Notes under the pieces: model-generated | The model's database searches: none | What the model was told of the DNA's origin: nothing | What the model saw: the letters and a program-made list of their open reading frames with translations, nothing else | NCBI GenBank assembly: GCA_965220955.1 | Contig: CBDCRK010000022.1 | Coordinates: 1 to 33,781 of the forward strand | Source of the DNA: CBDCRK01 sp965220955 | GTDB taxonomy: Bacteria > Desulfobacterota > Binatia > Bin18 > CBDCRK01 | Length of the DNA stretch: 33,781 nt | Direction of reading: 5' to 3' | Shown here: one piece after another, positions 8,396 through 16,594 of the stretch | How positions within the stretch are numbered: the stretch's first letter is position 1 | How the letters are laid out: each line of letters begins with the position of its first letter | Translations under genes and position numbers: made by a program

Positions 8396-8425
8396 GGGAC
8401 TGGTAAGGTTATAAGTAGGCCGGTT

Positions 8426-9268
8426 ATGGATGCTCAGCAGAGAAAACGTTTTGGAAAGCCCAGCGTGCTCGTTGCCGTGCTGTTTCTGTTCTCCTTGTGG
8501 TTTCCGGCTTTTGCCGGGGCGGGCTGGTATATTGGGGCTAAAACCATGTACCCCTCTTCACCTTCTTCTCCTGGTGGCCATTCTCAATTGGCCACCTATG
8601 TTTCCCAGAACAGGATCAAATATGAGACCCGGGCCTGGACGCAAATCATTGACCTGAAAAATCAGCGGCTCCTGGTGATTAACCATATTGGGCGAATGTA
8701 CTGGGAAGGGTCGATAGACGAGTATATCACCGCTTCGGCGAAGCGAGCGCAGGGGATGCGAGCACGAAGGGATAAGGTGTTGCAACGGATGCCTCCGGAG
8801 CGGAGAAAGGCTGTAGAAAGGAGGGGAGGGCCGTTTGATACTATGGCTCCTGTTCTTGAGATCACGGTTACCCAAACCTCAGAGGAAAATAGTGTTGCTG
8901 GCTATAAGGCTCGTAAGTATATCGTCCAGCGCAACGGTGAGCCCTACGAAGAGACCTGGGTCACCAAGGATATAGACCTTGGCACTGATGTGGATATGCA
9001 GAGGCTGAAAGAATTTATTGCTAGGCTCCAGGCAGCTCGCACTACTCCGCCGGGAGCTGTTCTGGCCGAGTTAACAGAGCTGGTCGATGAAGGGTACCCA
9101 GTTAAGACGGTGAACTTAATATCGAACATTGTCAAGGAAGTGGTCCAGGCGGAGAGGAGAGACATTCCCAGCAAAGAGTTCATCGTGCCCCAGGGCTATG
9201 GCCAGAGAACGTTGACCGATGTGAGGTCTCCGCGAAGCAGGGCTAAGCGGCCTAGCTCCAAGATATAA
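8426..9268 (+). CDS. Exported DUF4412-like protein of unknown function
   Basis: The protein has a clear signal peptide (residues about 12-30, cleavage near AFA-GAG). The mature part is beta-rich, with QIIDLKNQRLLVINHIGRMYWEG and VAGYKARKYIVQRNGEPYEETWVTKDIDLG, which recall DUF4412 and LolA-like periplasmic proteins. A basic stretch around residues 107-132 interrupts the fold. It starts 31 bases after the qhpF stop and precedes the MoxR/VWA gene, so it is probably co-transcribed with the amine dehydrogenase genes. A role in periplasmic assembly or maturation is a guess from position; no catalytic motif is visible. Confidence 0.75.
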   Translation: MDAQQRKRFGKPSVLVAVLFLFSLWFPAFAGAGWYIGAKTMYPSSPSSPGGHSQLATYVSQNRIKYETRAWTQIIDLKNQRLLVINHIGRMYWEGSIDEYITASAKRAQGMRARRDKVLQRMPPERRKAVERRGGPFDTMAPVLEITVTQTSEENSVAGYKARKYIVQRNGEPYEETWVTKDIDLGTDVDMQRLKEFIARLQAARTTPPGAVLAELTELVDEGYPVKTVNLISNIVKEVVQAERRDIPSKEFIVPQGYGQRTLTDVRSPRSRAKRPSSKI

Positions 9269-9357
9269 CATAGAATTGCTATTAACATTCGTCTTTTTCT
9301 TGGCAGAATCTTTCCTGCACAACACTGTCTTCAATTATCTTCACACGGGAGAAATGG

Positions 9358-11337
9358 ATGGAAGGTCTCAACGCTACAAAGATCTATGAGAATGTGAAAT
9401 CTCGCATTGTTGGGCGGGACAAAGAGATTAAAGAGATACTGGCCGCTCTCAAAGCAGGAAGAAATATTGTTTTGGAGGGACCGCCAGGGACGAGCAAGTC
9501 TACCATACTGAGAGAGATTACTCGCCAAATTCACATCCCCCTTTATATTGTCGAGGGCTCAGCGGAGCTCACGCCGGGAAAACTTGTGGGTACCCATAAT
9601 CCAGCTAAAGTTCTGGCCGGGGGTTATACTCAGGAAGCTTTTGATCATGGCCCGCTGACCAATGCCATGCTCTCTGGTGGCTTTCTCTACATTGAAGAGT
9701 TCAATCGGATGCCTGAGGACGTGATGAATGTCCTTCTGCGGGCCATGGATGAGAGACGGATAGCAATTCCGCGGGTTGGGGAGATTCAGGCAAAGCCCTC
9801 TTTCCGCCTCATTGGGGCGATGAACCCCTTTGACGATGTGGGGACAGAGCGGCTGAGCCGCGCTATCAGCGACCGTCTGTGCCGGGTGGAGTTGGATTAC
9901 CAGTCAGAAAAGGACGAAATAGAGATTGTGCGTTTTATCACCGGGGTCCATCATGTCACGCTCTCGCATTTAGCCGTAGAGCTGGTTCGTAGAACGCGGG
10001 AGCATCCAGACCTAAAAATGGGAGCCTCCGTGCGTGGAGCCATTGACTTGGTTCTCATTACTCGGGAGCGCTTCCTCCTGGAGGAGCTCAGCCTCACGGA
10101 GGAGTCACTTAGTGCGGGAGGCTCGCAAGCGCGAGAGATCCTTTTGGACTGTGCTTTTATGGCCCTTTCGGGTAGGGTATGGGTAGTGGAGACCTCAGAA
10201 CGAAAAGCCAAAGAGATCATCAAGGAGATCTGGGATAGTCTCCAGTGGATCCCCCTTCCCGGCTTACCGGAGGGGAAGATTGTGCCAGCACCAGCCCAGG
10301 CAGACGAAGGCCCTTATCTCTCGACCTCTCATTCTTCCCAGGAGAGCCCGTCTCCTGGCAAAAAAAAAACTGAAGGAGCGAGGGGAAACCGTCCGTATTC
10401 TCAAGACAACGTTGACTCCGGGATGTCGGGCATCACCGCGGTGCAGAGAGCATACCTTGGTGAGGATGGAGACTCCCCCGACCTCCCTGAAATTAGAAAC
10501 ATTCCTTATGTCCTGCGCGGACAACCGAGGCAGGAGGAAGAAAAGAGCGCCGAAAGAGAGTGGGCAAGGAGGCTAGCGGAGAAGATTATCCTGACTCTCC
10601 CGCAAAAAGAAAGAGGCCTTGACCGGCGCAGGGGAAAGGTTGCACTCTCGAACTACCGGTTTGATTCTGCTGACATTGACATTGACCGAACATTAGAGCG
10701 AGTTGTTGGGAAGGAGGTTATCGATTACCAGGACTTTGTTGTCTACGAAAGGTCGCAAGAGCAAAAAGCATACGCATTAATTTTGGACGTGAGCGGATCC
10801 ATGCGGGGGGAGAGCATTGTCAGGGCTCTGATCGCGCTCTCTACTTTTGTTAAGACCGTATGGCAAAGCGATTACTCTATTATCACTTTTTGCGATCAAA
10901 TGAGTGTCCTCAAGCCTATGGGACAGAGAAGAAGCCTGGCCAGTTTAATCACAGAGGTTTTTAAAGTTCCCACAGATGGCATGACCGATCTCGTTGTCGG
11001 GCTGAGAGAAGGTCTCTTACAGCTCCACAAGAGTTTTTGTAGAAAAAAGGTTGGTGTGCTCCTCACCGATGGAGCCCACAATAAGCATTCCGATCCCTTG
11101 GTCCTGGCCCAACAATACCCGCAGCTTCATGTTGTAGGTGTTCGGCCTCCCTGGCCAGAGGCTAGGCGTACCTGTGAGAAGTTGGCCCGTTTAGGGAGGG
11201 GAGAATGTATTGTGTTGAATGATGTAGAGGAAATCCCTGGGGCAATCAAATTATTGCTCTGTAACAACTTTTTTGTTGGGAAAGGGACTGATCAGTATTC
11301 AGTGAAAGGAGGGAGTAGCAATGGCCGAGCAGTTTGA
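9358..11337 (+). CDS. Fused MoxR-type AAA+ ATPase and VWA-domain protein
   Basis: The N-terminal half (residues 1 to about 300) is a MoxR-family AAA+ ATPase: Walker A GPPGTSKST (41-49), Walker B-like FLYIEEFNRM, sensor-1 region GAMNPF. A low-complexity linker (about 310-430) leads to a C-terminal von Willebrand A domain with an intact MIDAS: D477-x-S479-x-S481, T543 and D571 in LLTDGAH. MoxR and VWA proteins usually come from two adjacent genes and act as metal-insertion or complex-assembly chaperones (methanol dehydrogenase, CO dehydrogenase, NorQD). A run of ten A (10360-10369) lies in the linker. If read in the -1 frame it meets TGA immediately (AAC TGA), which would give an ATPase-only product. 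The ATG at 9358 follows GGGAGA. The gene overlaps the next one by 17 bases. Confidence 0.88.
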   Translation: MEGLNATKIYENVKSRIVGRDKEIKEILAALKAGRNIVLEGPPGTSKSTILREITRQIHIPLYIVEGSAELTPGKLVGTHNPAKVLAGGYTQEAFDHGPLTNAMLSGGFLYIEEFNRMPEDVMNVLLRAMDERRIAIPRVGEIQAKPSFRLIGAMNPFDDVGTERLSRAISDRLCRVELDYQSEKDEIEIVRFITGVHHVTLSHLAVELVRRTREHPDLKMGASVRGAIDLVLITRERFLLEELSLTEESLSAGGSQAREILLDCAFMALSGRVWVVETSERKAKEIIKEIWDSLQWIPLPGLPEGKIVPAPAQADEGPYLSTSHSSQESPSPGKKKTEGARGNRPYSQDNVDSGMSGITAVQRAYLGEDGDSPDLPEIRNIPYVLRGQPRQEEEKSAEREWARRLAEKIILTLPQKERGLDRRRGKVALSNYRFDSADIDIDRTLERVVGKEVIDYQDFVVYERSQEQKAYALILDVSGSMRGESIVRALIALSTFVKTVWQSDYSIITFCDQMSVLKPMGQRRSLASLITEVFKVPTDGMTDLVVGLREGLLQLHKSFCRKKVGVLLTDGAHNKHSDPLVLAQQYPQLHVVGVRPPWPEARRTCEKLARLGRGECIVLNDVEEIPGAIKLLLCNNFFVGKGTDQYSVKGGSSNGRAV

Positions 11338-13309
11338 GCATCTTTTTCGTCCCCTGCAGCTGGGGCCGGTTACCGTTCCCAATCGCATTTGCTTCTCCGG
11401 CCATGCCACCATGTATGCCGAGAATAACCTGCCCAGTGAGCGCCATGCCTACTACTATGCCGAGCGGGCTAAAGGAGGAGTTGGGTTGATTGTGATCGGA
11501 GGTTCGGGTGTGCATGAGAGTTCGACCTGGCCTGGGTTTCCCATTGTTTCGGATGAGCGAGCCATTCCCGGCTATCGGCGTATTGCCGACATGGTGCATG
11601 AGCATGGTGCCAAGATTTTCTCACAGGCTGACCACTACTCGGGTCTTCCCCTGGTGCGAGAAGAATATCGTGGTCCTGTCCTGGGCGTCTCAGGGATACA
11701 CGATCTGCTGGAGCCGGAGATTCCCAAGGAGATGGAGATTGAGGACATTGAGATGATTATTGAGGCCACGGGGAAGGCTGCACAGGTGGTTCAAGCCGGG
11801 GGTCTCGATGGCATTGAGCTGGTGGCTGCTCAGGGTGGGTTCTATGGCATGAACCAGTTCCTGTCACCGGTCTTCAACAAGCGCACAGATGAGTATGGTG
11901 GCAGCCTGGAGAATCGTTGCCGCTTTCTGGTCCGTCTGTTTGAGTCGATCAGGAAGGCGGTTGGTTCCAGTCTATGCCTTGGTCTGAAGCTGGTGGGGGA
12001 TGAGTTTACCCCAGGAGGGCTTGGAGTCCAGGAAGTTCAGGAGATGGCCAAGCACCTAGCGGCCACAGGTCACCTAGATTACATCCATGTGTGCGCAGGC
12101 AGTTCATACTCTCTCCCTGTCGTTGTGCCAGAGATGAGTTTCCCACCGGGCTTTGCTGCCCATTTGGCGGCAGCAGTGCGGGAAGTAATCGATATCCCGG
12201 TACTGGCAATCAAACGGATCAATGACCCGGTCTTGGCGGAGAAGATTCTGGCGGATGGCCAGGCGGATATGATTGCCATGGCGCGAGCTTTGATTGCTGA
12301 CCCTGAGCTAGTCAAAAAGGCACGTGAGGGACGTCTTGAGGACATTCGTCAGTGCACTGGGGTCAATCAGGACTGTATTGGCCGGGTGTTACATCACGGG
12401 ATTGTGCGATGCATCCAGAACCCAGCGGCAGGGGAGGAAAAGAAGTGGGGAGCAGGAACCCTTCAACCGGCGGCTGGCAAGAAGAAGGTGGTGGTGATTG
12501 GGGGTGGGCCAGGAGGGCTAAAGGCGGCTGAGATAGCGGCTCGGCGGGGTCATGAGGTGCACCTGTATGAGAGGGGTGAAGAGCTGGGAGGGCAGATCCT
12601 CTCCATTACTAAGGTAGCTTCTAGGGGAGACTTTGAGAATATTATTCGTTATTTGCGTATTCAGGTACAAAAGCTGGGAGTCAAGGTCCATCTAGGGCAG
12701 GAGATAAGTGCCAACGATATCCTTAAGGAGAATGCCGATGCGGTGGTGGTTGCCACCGGAGCTGCCCCTCTAAAGACCGGGTATACTCCAGCTCGACCCG
12801 AGGTTGCCACACTGCCCGGTGTGGATCAGGACAATGTTAAGACCGTCTTTGACGTGTTTGCCGATGGAAACCAGATTGGCCAGAATGTGGTGGTGGTGGA
12901 TGAGTTTGGGGATATGGAGGCAACCATGACTGCGGAGTACCTGGCTGATCAGGGTAAGACAGTGGAGATTGTGACCCGGCTGCCCTATGTGGGGATGAAT
13001 ATTGAGCCCCTTTCCTTTGATCCCCAGATGGAGCGATTGGCAGATCGGAAGGTTGTGTGTACTCCCTTTACCCTGGTAACAGAGATTACTGGTAAGACCG
13101 TCCTGACCTCTCATTTCTACACCAAGGCAGAGCGGCGCATTGAGAATGTCGACACGGTGGTGCTGGTGATGGGCAAAAAGGCCAACGAGGGACTGTATTT
13201 TGCCCTCAAGGGGAAGGTTCCAGAGCTACATCGGGTAGGGGACTGTGTGGCTCCGCGCAAGGTGATTGAGGCCACCTATGAGGGTGAGATTGTAGGAAGG
13301 GAGATTTAG
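11321..13309 (+). CDS. Old Yellow Enzyme/TMADH-type iron-sulfur flavoprotein, DgcA-like
   Basis: The N-terminal TIM barrel (1 to about 340) binds FMN and matches 2,4-dienoyl-CoA reductase, trimethylamine dehydrogenase and dimethylglycine-type demethylases. The C-terminal half holds an FAD/NAD(P)-type Rossmann segment (VVVIGGGPGGLKAAEIA, about 388-404). The linking [4Fe-4S] motif should be C-x2-C-x3-C-x11-C. Here C345, C352 and C364 are present but position 348 is valine. The next genes encode a DgcB/HdrD-like protein, EtfA and EtfB. This is the company kept by DgcA, where electrons from N-methyl oxidation pass to ETF and the membrane. The start at 11321 follows GAAAGGAGGG. The exact amine substrate is not visible from sequence. 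Confidence 0.87.
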   Translation: MAEQFEHLFRPLQLGPVTVPNRICFSGHATMYAENNLPSERHAYYYAERAKGGVGLIVIGGSGVHESSTWPGFPIVSDERAIPGYRRIADMVHEHGAKIFSQADHYSGLPLVREEYRGPVLGVSGIHDLLEPEIPKEMEIEDIEMIIEATGKAAQVVQAGGLDGIELVAAQGGFYGMNQFLSPVFNKRTDEYGGSLENRCRFLVRLFESIRKAVGSSLCLGLKLVGDEFTPGGLGVQEVQEMAKHLAATGHLDYIHVCAGSSYSLPVVVPEMSFPPGFAAHLAAAVREVIDIPVLAIKRINDPVLAEKILADGQADMIAMARALIADPELVKKAREGRLEDIRQCTGVNQDCIGRVLHHGIVRCIQNPAAGEEKKWGAGTLQPAAGKKKVVVIGGGPGGLKAAEIAARRGHEVHLYERGEELGGQILSITKVASRGDFENIIRYLRIQVQKLGVKVHLGQEISANDILKENADAVVVATGAAPLKTGYTPARPEVATLPGVDQDNVKTVFDVFADGNQIGQNVVVVDEFGDMEATMTAEYLADQGKTVEIVTRLPYVGMNIEPLSFDPQMERLADRKVVCTPFTLVTEITGKTVLTSHFYTKAERRIENVDTVVLVMGKKANEGLYFALKGKVPELHRVGDCVAPRKVIEATYEGEIVGREI

Positions 13310-13310
13310 C

Positions 13311-13505
13311 AATCAAGATCCTGACAAAACCATAGTAACTGTATCGATATATTTCCTCTGCCACAACAAGGGGGTGCTGCTCGGAGGGTTCATGCCGAAC
13401 TCGGTGGTACTGGCTCCCCCATGTACTGTGACACACGAGGAAATCGACATTGCCATAGATGCGCTCGACGATGCCCTGAGAGAGATTGATGCAATGTGCG
13501 ACTGA
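13311..13505 (+). pseudogene. C-terminal remnant of a class III aminotransferase
   Basis: In the gap before the iron-sulfur protein gene the frame from about 13311 to the TGA at 13503 reads GVLLGGFMPNSVVLAPP, then TVTHEEIDIAIDALDDALREID. This is the standard C-terminal end of class III aminotransferases. Only about the last 45 codons are recognisable; there is no start or PLP site. It differs from the C-terminus of the aminotransferase at 2-1360, so it is the remains of a second gene. An ATG at 13392 exists, but a 37-residue product would not fold as an enzyme. Confidence 0.75.
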
Positions 13506-13536
13506 TTAGGAGGCTGGCAGGGCAAGGGCTGGTGAA

Positions 13537-15561
13537 ATGGAAACGGCAGTAACACGCGAAATCTTCTGGAATGTTTCCGTTGGGTCTCAAGTTGTTTTTT
13601 ACACTCTGTCAGCCCTTGCCCTGGGAATTTTTGTTTACGGTTTCTATTGCCGTTATCGGTTGTGGCGGATAGGGAAAGCAGGAGAAAAGTTCGACAACGT
13701 TGGGAAAAGAATAGTCTTCCTTTTTGCTCAAGCCTTTGCCCATAGAAGCCTTCTACGCCAACGCTTGCCTGGCGTGTTTCACCTGCTGATCTTCTGGAGT
13801 TTTGCTGTTCTCTTTATTGGCACGGTCATTATTCTTATTGAGTATGACACCCCGCTCCACTTCTTCTACGGTAATTTCTTTCTCCTCTATGAGCTGACCC
13901 TGGATATCTTTGGGGTTCTTTTTCTTATTGGCCTGGGACTTGCTGCCTTTCGCCGCTATGGCATAAAACCGGCAAACCTGGAGAAACCGGATACAGATCC
14001 ACCCTTGAGCGGTCTGTACCTTTTAGCCATGCTCTTTCTTCTTGTGTTAACGGGGTATGCGGTTGAGGGGGCGCGGATTGCGGTTACTCAACCGCCATGG
14101 CATGAGTGGTCTCCGGTAGGGTCTGTGGTGGGCAGCCTCTTTCACTCCCTAGGGATGGAAGAGAGAGGTATCCGTACGGTACACTTCTTCTCATGGTGGA
14201 TCCATTCCTTTCTGGTTTTTGGCTTTATTGCTTCTATTCCCTTTAGTGGGTTTCGCCACATTTTTATTTCTCCCCTACAAATTCTGTTCAGGTCAGGGAG
14301 GCCCAAGGGAGCCCTGAGCACACCCTTTATGCTGGCGAACCTGGAGGCCCTTCCGGCTGGAGCGGAATTTTCAGTTGGAGCAGAGACAACGCAGGACTTT
14401 TCCTGGGCTCAGAGGCTGAGCTTTGATGCCTGCACAAGCTGTGGCAGGTGTGACAATGTATGCCCGGCTCTCGCTGCTGGCACTGCCCTGTCGCCGAAAT
14501 CTTTGATCCTCAAACTGCGTGCCCAGATGGCGGACAAGAGTAGAGATGCCGGTGATCTATTTGCCACCTCAATCTCAAAGGATGAGGTATGGGCATGCAC
14601 TACCTGCCGGGCCTGTATGGAGCATTGCCCGGTTTCGATCGAACATATTGATGCCATTGTTGACCTGCGCCGTCACCTTGTTGATGCCTCGACCCTTAGT
14701 GAGTCTACGCAGAAGACGCTCAGCAATCTTGTTACCCACTATAACCCTTGGGGTTTCCCTTTCCGTGATCGAACAACCTGGATGAACCAACTACCCCCCT
14801 CCCTCAAGGTCAAAAGCATAAAGGATGTTGCTGATGCCGAGGTCCTGTACTGGGTGGGGTGTGCGGCCTCCTACGATGAGCGCGCCCAGAAAGTTGCCCG
14901 TTCTTTTCTGACCCTTCTCGATACGGCTGCTGTCAGGTATGGTGTATTGGGAGCAGAGGAGAAGTGTAACGGAGAGGTAGCTCGCCGATTCGGCGAAGAA
15001 GGGCTTTTTCAGAAGCTTGCTCAGGAGAACATCCACACCCTCAAACAGTATCAGGTGAAGAAGATTGTTGCCACCTGTCCCCATTGCTTCAATACTCTAA
15101 AGAATGAATATCCAAGTCTGGGGGGGAAGTTTGCAGTGGTGGACCACAATAGCTTTCTCTCTGAGCTCATTGCCGCCGGACGGCTACGGGTAAAAGGAGG
15201 AGAAAAAAGAACAGTAACCTATCATGATCCCTGCTATTTGGGGCGCCATAATGAGGTCTATGAACCTCCTCGATCTGCGCTTGCCTCGGTCAGGGGCCTT
15301 GAGGTGGTGGAGATGGGGCGCAACCGCAAGCATGGGTTCTGCTGTGGGGCAGGGGGAGCAAACTACTGGTATGAAGTTCCACGGAGCGAGAAGTGCGAAA
15401 ACATCCGCTTGGAGGAAGCGCGGGGGACAGGGGCACAGACTCTTGGGGTTGCCTGTCCGTTCTGTTTGGCCATGTTCACTGAGGCGGTGAGCAAAAAGAA
15501 TCTTCAGGGAGAATTCCCGGTTAAGGATGTGGCCGAGATTCTTGCCGAAAGCCTGGGCTAG
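13537..15561 (+). CDS. Membrane HdrD/DgcB-like iron-sulfur electron-transfer protein
   Basis: The N-terminal 260 residues hold about five membrane helices in the manner of NarI-type cytochrome b domains. Two ferredoxin-like [4Fe-4S] motifs follow: CTSCGRCDNVCP (C299, C302, C305, C309) and CTTCRACMEHCP (C354, C357, C360, C364). The C-terminal half has two CCG-type cysteine domains. The first has EKCNGEVARRFG with CPHC; the second has CCGAGGANYW with CPFC. This layout is that of DgcB and related Fe-S oxidoreductases that pass electrons between ETF or flavoprotein and the quinone pool. It sits between the DgcA-like flavoprotein and EtfAB. The only oddity is the wide gap upstream that contains an aminotransferase remnant. 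Confidence 0.9.
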   Translation: METAVTREIFWNVSVGSQVVFYTLSALALGIFVYGFYCRYRLWRIGKAGEKFDNVGKRIVFLFAQAFAHRSLLRQRLPGVFHLLIFWSFAVLFIGTVIILIEYDTPLHFFYGNFFLLYELTLDIFGVLFLIGLGLAAFRRYGIKPANLEKPDTDPPLSGLYLLAMLFLLVLTGYAVEGARIAVTQPPWHEWSPVGSVVGSLFHSLGMEERGIRTVHFFSWWIHSFLVFGFIASIPFSGFRHIFISPLQILFRSGRPKGALSTPFMLANLEALPAGAEFSVGAETTQDFSWAQRLSFDACTSCGRCDNVCPALAAGTALSPKSLILKLRAQMADKSRDAGDLFATSISKDEVWACTTCRACMEHCPVSIEHIDAIVDLRRHLVDASTLSESTQKTLSNLVTHYNPWGFPFRDRTTWMNQLPPSLKVKSIKDVADAEVLYWVGCAASYDERAQKVARSFLTLLDTAAVRYGVLGAEEKCNGEVARRFGEEGLFQKLAQENIHTLKQYQVKKIVATCPHCFNTLKNEYPSLGGKFAVVDHNSFLSELIAAGRLRVKGGEKRTVTYHDPCYLGRHNEVYEPPRSALASVRGLEVVEMGRNRKHGFCCGAGGANYWYEVPRSEKCENIRLEEARGTGAQTLGVACPFCLAMFTEAVSKKNLQGEFPVKDVAEILAESLG

Positions 15562-15571
15562 AGCCGTGAGT

Positions 15572-16594
15572 ATGGGGCCAAAGGATGTTTGGGTCTATGC
15601 AGATCACGGTGATGACGAGCTCAAGGAAGTGACTCTTGAGCTTCTGGGTGAAGCAAAGAGGCTTGCCCAGAAAACAGGAGGGAAGGTCTGTGCCCTTTTA
15701 GTGGGGGAAAAAGCCCGTCATTTGGTACCTCCGCTTGGCCACTATGGGGCAGACCGAGTTTATATCTACGAGGATGATAGTCTGCCCTTCTACCACCCGG
15801 AGACCTACCCGCGCATAGTTGCTCATGCGATTACCACCTACCTTCCCTTTCTCGTGCTCTTCCCGGGCCTGGCTGTTGGTAACGACCTGGCTTGCCGGGT
15901 GGGTTTGCATGTAGAGAGACGATTCTTAAGGAATTGTGTTAATTTTGAGGTTCCTGCCAATGGTTTTTTACATGCCACTCGTCCTGTTTATAACAATAGA
16001 TTCTACAGCACTGAGGTGTGTCAACTCCCTCCTTTCCTTGCCACTGTGGCTCCGGGAACCATTGGTGTAGAAAAGCCCGATCTGTTGCATCAGGTAGAGG
16101 AAGAGAGAATCCAAATGCCTGCCCTAGAGGGAGAGCAAACAATTCGGGAAGTGGCCTTTATCCAGGGTGATCCCCGCACGCTGGATCTCACCGAGGCTGA
16201 TATTATTGTTGCCGGAGGGAGAGGGTTAGGGGGGCCTGAGGGGTTCCAACTCCTGCAAGAGCTGGCCGACGAGTTGGGAGGCAGCGTAGGAGCTACTCGT
16301 CCAACGGTAGACGATAAGTGGATACCTTTTGAGAAGCAGGTGGGTCAAACCGGAAAGACTGTGCGCCCCAGGTTGTATATTGCCTGCGGCATATCCGGGG
16401 CAATTCAACACATTATGGGTATGCGGGACTCGGAAACAATCGTTGCGGTCAACAAGGACCCAGACGCTCCCATTTTTAAGACTGCCACGCTGGCAGCGGA
16501 AGGGGACCTCTACCAAATCATTCCGTCCCTCATTAAACGTATCCGCGAGCGCCTCCGCGAACGCAAAGGACAGCCAACTGCCAAATCAGCATGA
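15572..16594 (+). CDS. etfA: Electron transfer flavoprotein alpha subunit
   Basis: The C-terminal FAD domain has the complete EtfA signature: GGRGLGGPEGF, QVGQTGKTVRP and LYIACGISGAIQHIMGM followed by IVAVNKDPDAPIF. I use the ATG at 15572 (MGPKDVWVYADH). A longer frame from 15527 would overlap the upstream gene and adds an unlikely tail; GTG at 15566 is also possible. EtfA and EtfB together carry electrons from the flavoprotein dehydrogenase to the membrane acceptor encoded just upstream. The 3' end overlaps etfB by four bases (ATGA). Confidence 0.95.
   Translation: MGPKDVWVYADHGDDELKEVTLELLGEAKRLAQKTGGKVCALLVGEKARHLVPPLGHYGADRVYIYEDDSLPFYHPETYPRIVAHAITTYLPFLVLFPGLAVGNDLACRVGLHVERRFLRNCVNFEVPANGFLHATRPVYNNRFYSTEVCQLPPFLATVAPGTIGVEKPDLLHQVEEERIQMPALEGEQTIREVAFIQGDPRTLDLTEADIIVAGGRGLGGPEGFQLLQELADELGGSVGATRPTVDDKWIPFEKQVGQTGKTVRPRLYIACGISGAIQHIMGMRDSETIVAVNKDPDAPIFKTATLAAEGDLYQIIPSLIKRIRERLRERKGQPTAKSA

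Noticed and set aside
10280..10576. Separate 98-codon gene inside the MoxR-VWA linker
   Set aside because: It is a shadow frame over the low-complexity linker, without a ribosome site. It matters only as a slippage frame.
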